From Whitmania pigra (lineage: Eukaryota > Annelida > Clitellata > Hirudinida > Haemopidae): a stretch of DNA of 64,000 nt. Positions 61,992-64,000 of this stretch are shown piece by piece. Positions within the stretch are counted from its first letter, which is position 1, and each line of letters opens with the position of its first letter. Position numbers and translations under genes: made by a program. The DNA lies in NCBI GenBank assembly GCA_021613335.1, contig JAJTWR010000159.1:1289501-1353500 (forward strand). Direction: 5' to 3'. The notes beneath the pieces are model-generated. The model had not been told where the DNA came from and made no database searches. It saw only the letters and a program-made list of their open reading frames with translations.

Positions 61992-63495
61992 AGAGCGCGA
62001 ATGGCACATCTGTGCTGTTGAAAACAACCTCTAAAATTGCAGCTGCAAACTTCACTGGGTCGTTTGTTGCCTTTGATGATCTCGATAGTTCGAGACATGT
62101 TGACGTTCTGACACAAACAGCGCCTATTGGCGGAGATGATATTCCTTGGATTTTTAAATACGTCGAAGGTGATGTTGCTGTACATTCTCAGACTATTTTA
62201 ACGCCAGTGTGCGTTTTTATTAAGTTTAATTGTCAATATTATTTGGATTTTATTAACTGTATTATGGATTATGAGCTTTGAATTTAATAAGCATCAGATG
62301 CTTGTTGAATTCGTTTTTTTTTAAATTTCCAGCTAGTTATTATAATTTTCATTTAAACACTTTAGTGATTAATTTAATCTTTTTTCGATCTTTAATGAAT
62401 TCATAATTTTCATGGATTTTATTTATAAAATTTTCTTCCTGCTATATAATTATGTGAAATTAAATTGTGTAGTTTGTTTCAGATAATAAAGGTGAAGCCC
62501 TGCTATGCATCCTTTTCAGTGTGGCAGTAGGAGTATGCCTCATCCTGCTGGCAGTCTTGTGCTGTTTGTGCTGGCGATGGAAAAAAGCTAAAAAGGAGGG
62601 AAATTTTGTTGTTGCAAAATCAAATGGGGAGGGGGGAGCCAGGGTGAGCAGTTATGCCCCAGGAGGAACTAAGGAGATGGAGAATCTTCTTAGTCCTGGA
62701 ATGGTCCAAAATACATCGGGTGGAAGAACGTACTCATCTCCACGCCTAATAAGGGCAGAATACGCAAGAGGTGCCAATGCTCCCAGTAGTGCTAACACTC
62801 CTTCTTCAGCTTCCAATGCCAATGTGGTGGGACTTTATCTCTCTCAGGCTCCAAAAAGCAGATGGTCGAGGGCGTCCGATGCCACGGTTTGGCCTCTTCC
62901 CCCGAGTGCTCTGTCTGCTGCAGACGGTGATGCTCCCTCGGTGAGCACGATAACGAGGACGCTGCCAATGCAAGAGAAGCCTCTCCATATTTCTTCCCCT
63001 GGAAATGATGGCAGAACGGTTGTTGCCACTTCATGTTTTTCTCCACCCATGCCTAATCTGTTTCCTCAGAACAATCAGACCCTGCCATCTCAAGTTCATT
63101 CTTCTTTTGCACCTGCATCCCCCACCGACTATCTTTTTAATAGGCAATCCATCATAAGCGACCCCAGAACGGCCACCATGCCGAGTGCTTCTTGTCGAAT
63201 TGCAGGCCGCGATTCACCACGGACCATGAGTCCGGCCTCTCGCGAGGCTCTGCTTAGAAAACCTTTAAACGACGCTGCCGCATTGCCGAGGAGTGCTTTA
63301 TCTTACCAGGGAAGGGTCGGCGTTTTGGGACCATCGCCCCAGCACCACCACTCTTATCTCGGACCCAATCAACCGACCTCCCCTCCAATTTTGCCAGCTC
63401 CCGCTTCGTCGCCCTGGCCTGCCCGCACCTCCCAAATCATGCTGGATCAACGAGATGCGGATTCTATTCCCGGAGGCGCGAAAGATCAAAATTAA
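61992..63495 (+). CDS. Single-pass membrane protein, last two exons; family unrecognised
   Basis: Exon 61992-62168 (acceptor GTTAACAG, donor GAAG|GTGATG) and exon 62483-63495 (acceptor TTGTTTCAG) join in frame. The first part looks extracellular, with two N-glycosylation motifs (NGT in SANGTS, NFT in AANFTG). A transmembrane helix follows (ALLCILFSVAVGVCLILLAV, then CCLCW) with a basic stop-transfer (RWKKAKK). The cytoplasmic tail is about 295 residues, rich in Ser, Pro and Ala, and has no catalytic domain. The orientation is type I by the positive-inside rule. The 5' exons lie left of 61992 and were not found; the gene is therefore partial here. The last exon alone is well supported; the joined first exon less so. 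Confidence 0.65.
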
Positions 63496-64000
63496 CATAT
63501 GCTCGATGATCCGTGATGATCAGCAAATACATTTGAAGAAAAAATCAATTTTGACTTTATTCCCATTTTTACATTTATATTTTCTAAGTTATTTTCCGCA
63601 CTTCACGGTTCTAGCTTCTTGTTTAGCCCATTTGTCGATTCCATTTATTGAATTATTTATATATATATATTTTTGGAGCTATTATTTGTAATCTGCAATC
63701 ATACACGAAATGAAATGTTTCTAGGATTACTCAGATCTTCACTTCTTATGCAAACTTGACAGTCTTTGCTCGTACTTGGATCACGAAAGCCTTCTTAACT
63801 TTGTTGAGTTGTCAGGTGTTCGCAAGCGTCTTCAAAGTTTCTCAAGGCAAATCAGCTTCAAAATTTAGATACGGCTTTCACGTTCCTTCAGTGAGATTTT
63901 TCTTAAGGAATATTTATTTGCCTTTCCGTTTATTTAACTTTAATTATTTGTACTTGTAGTTTCTAGAACCTGCAACTATAACTCATTTTTTATTAATTGT
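63496..64000 (+). other. 3' UTR of the membrane-protein gene
   Basis: Noncoding after the TAA. Contains a short (AT)n tract at 63658-63671. No poly(A) signal in canonical form was noted before the window ends. Confidence 0.4.

Overview
The window is nuclear DNA from an invertebrate animal. It covers the anterior end of a Hox cluster and the ordinary genes next to it. It is strongly AT-rich and full of simple repeats: (ATT)n, (ATC)n, (ATGG)n and (GTGA)n. The Hox1 homeodomain carries [20 protein letters not shown], and the first homeodomain carries [20 protein letters not shown]. Both look most like spiralian (lophotrochozoan) proteins. That placement is an inference from remembered family patterns, not a search result.

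Bases 1-35,400 are the Hox part, with all recognisable genes on the + strand. The 3' part of a Hox5/Scr-like (or Hox4/Dfd-like) gene is cut by the left window edge. A 28-kb interval without a protein gene follows. It contains a convincing pre-miR-10 hairpin (8353-8438), many microsatellites, a 19-bp minisatellite, several PBC-Hox-type motifs and two unexplained ORFs. A labial/Hox1 gene in three exons (29193-35413) comes next, with one intron inside the homeobox at homeodomain position 44/45. No Hox2, Hox3 or Hox4 homeobox is seen between the two Hox genes. A microRNA beside a Hox5-like gene fits the usual Hox5 - mir-10 - Hox4 order, so the likely picture is a cluster that lost Hox2-Hox4, or moved them elsewhere.

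From about 38.9 kb the window changes to compact housekeeping genes with short introns. They are UBE2Q (ubiquitin-conjugating enzyme, minus strand, 12 exons), an HMG-box protein (plus, 4 exons, one GC-AG intron), a BICRA/GLTSCR1-like subunit of non-canonical BAF (minus, 12 exons), tubulin cofactor E (plus, 9 exons, divergent from BICRA across about 500 bp) and the last two exons of a single-pass membrane protein (plus). The spacer between UBE2Q and the HMG-box gene (41.1-47.3 kb) holds mobile-element debris. It includes one half of a Tc1-like transposon with its IR/DR end intact, a SINE-like unit, a 500-bp (ATT)n array and a hAT-like terminus.

Exon coordinates were derived by hand from reading frame, GT/GC-AG sites and phase. 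All multi-exon models given as complete close in frame, but no transcript evidence was available.
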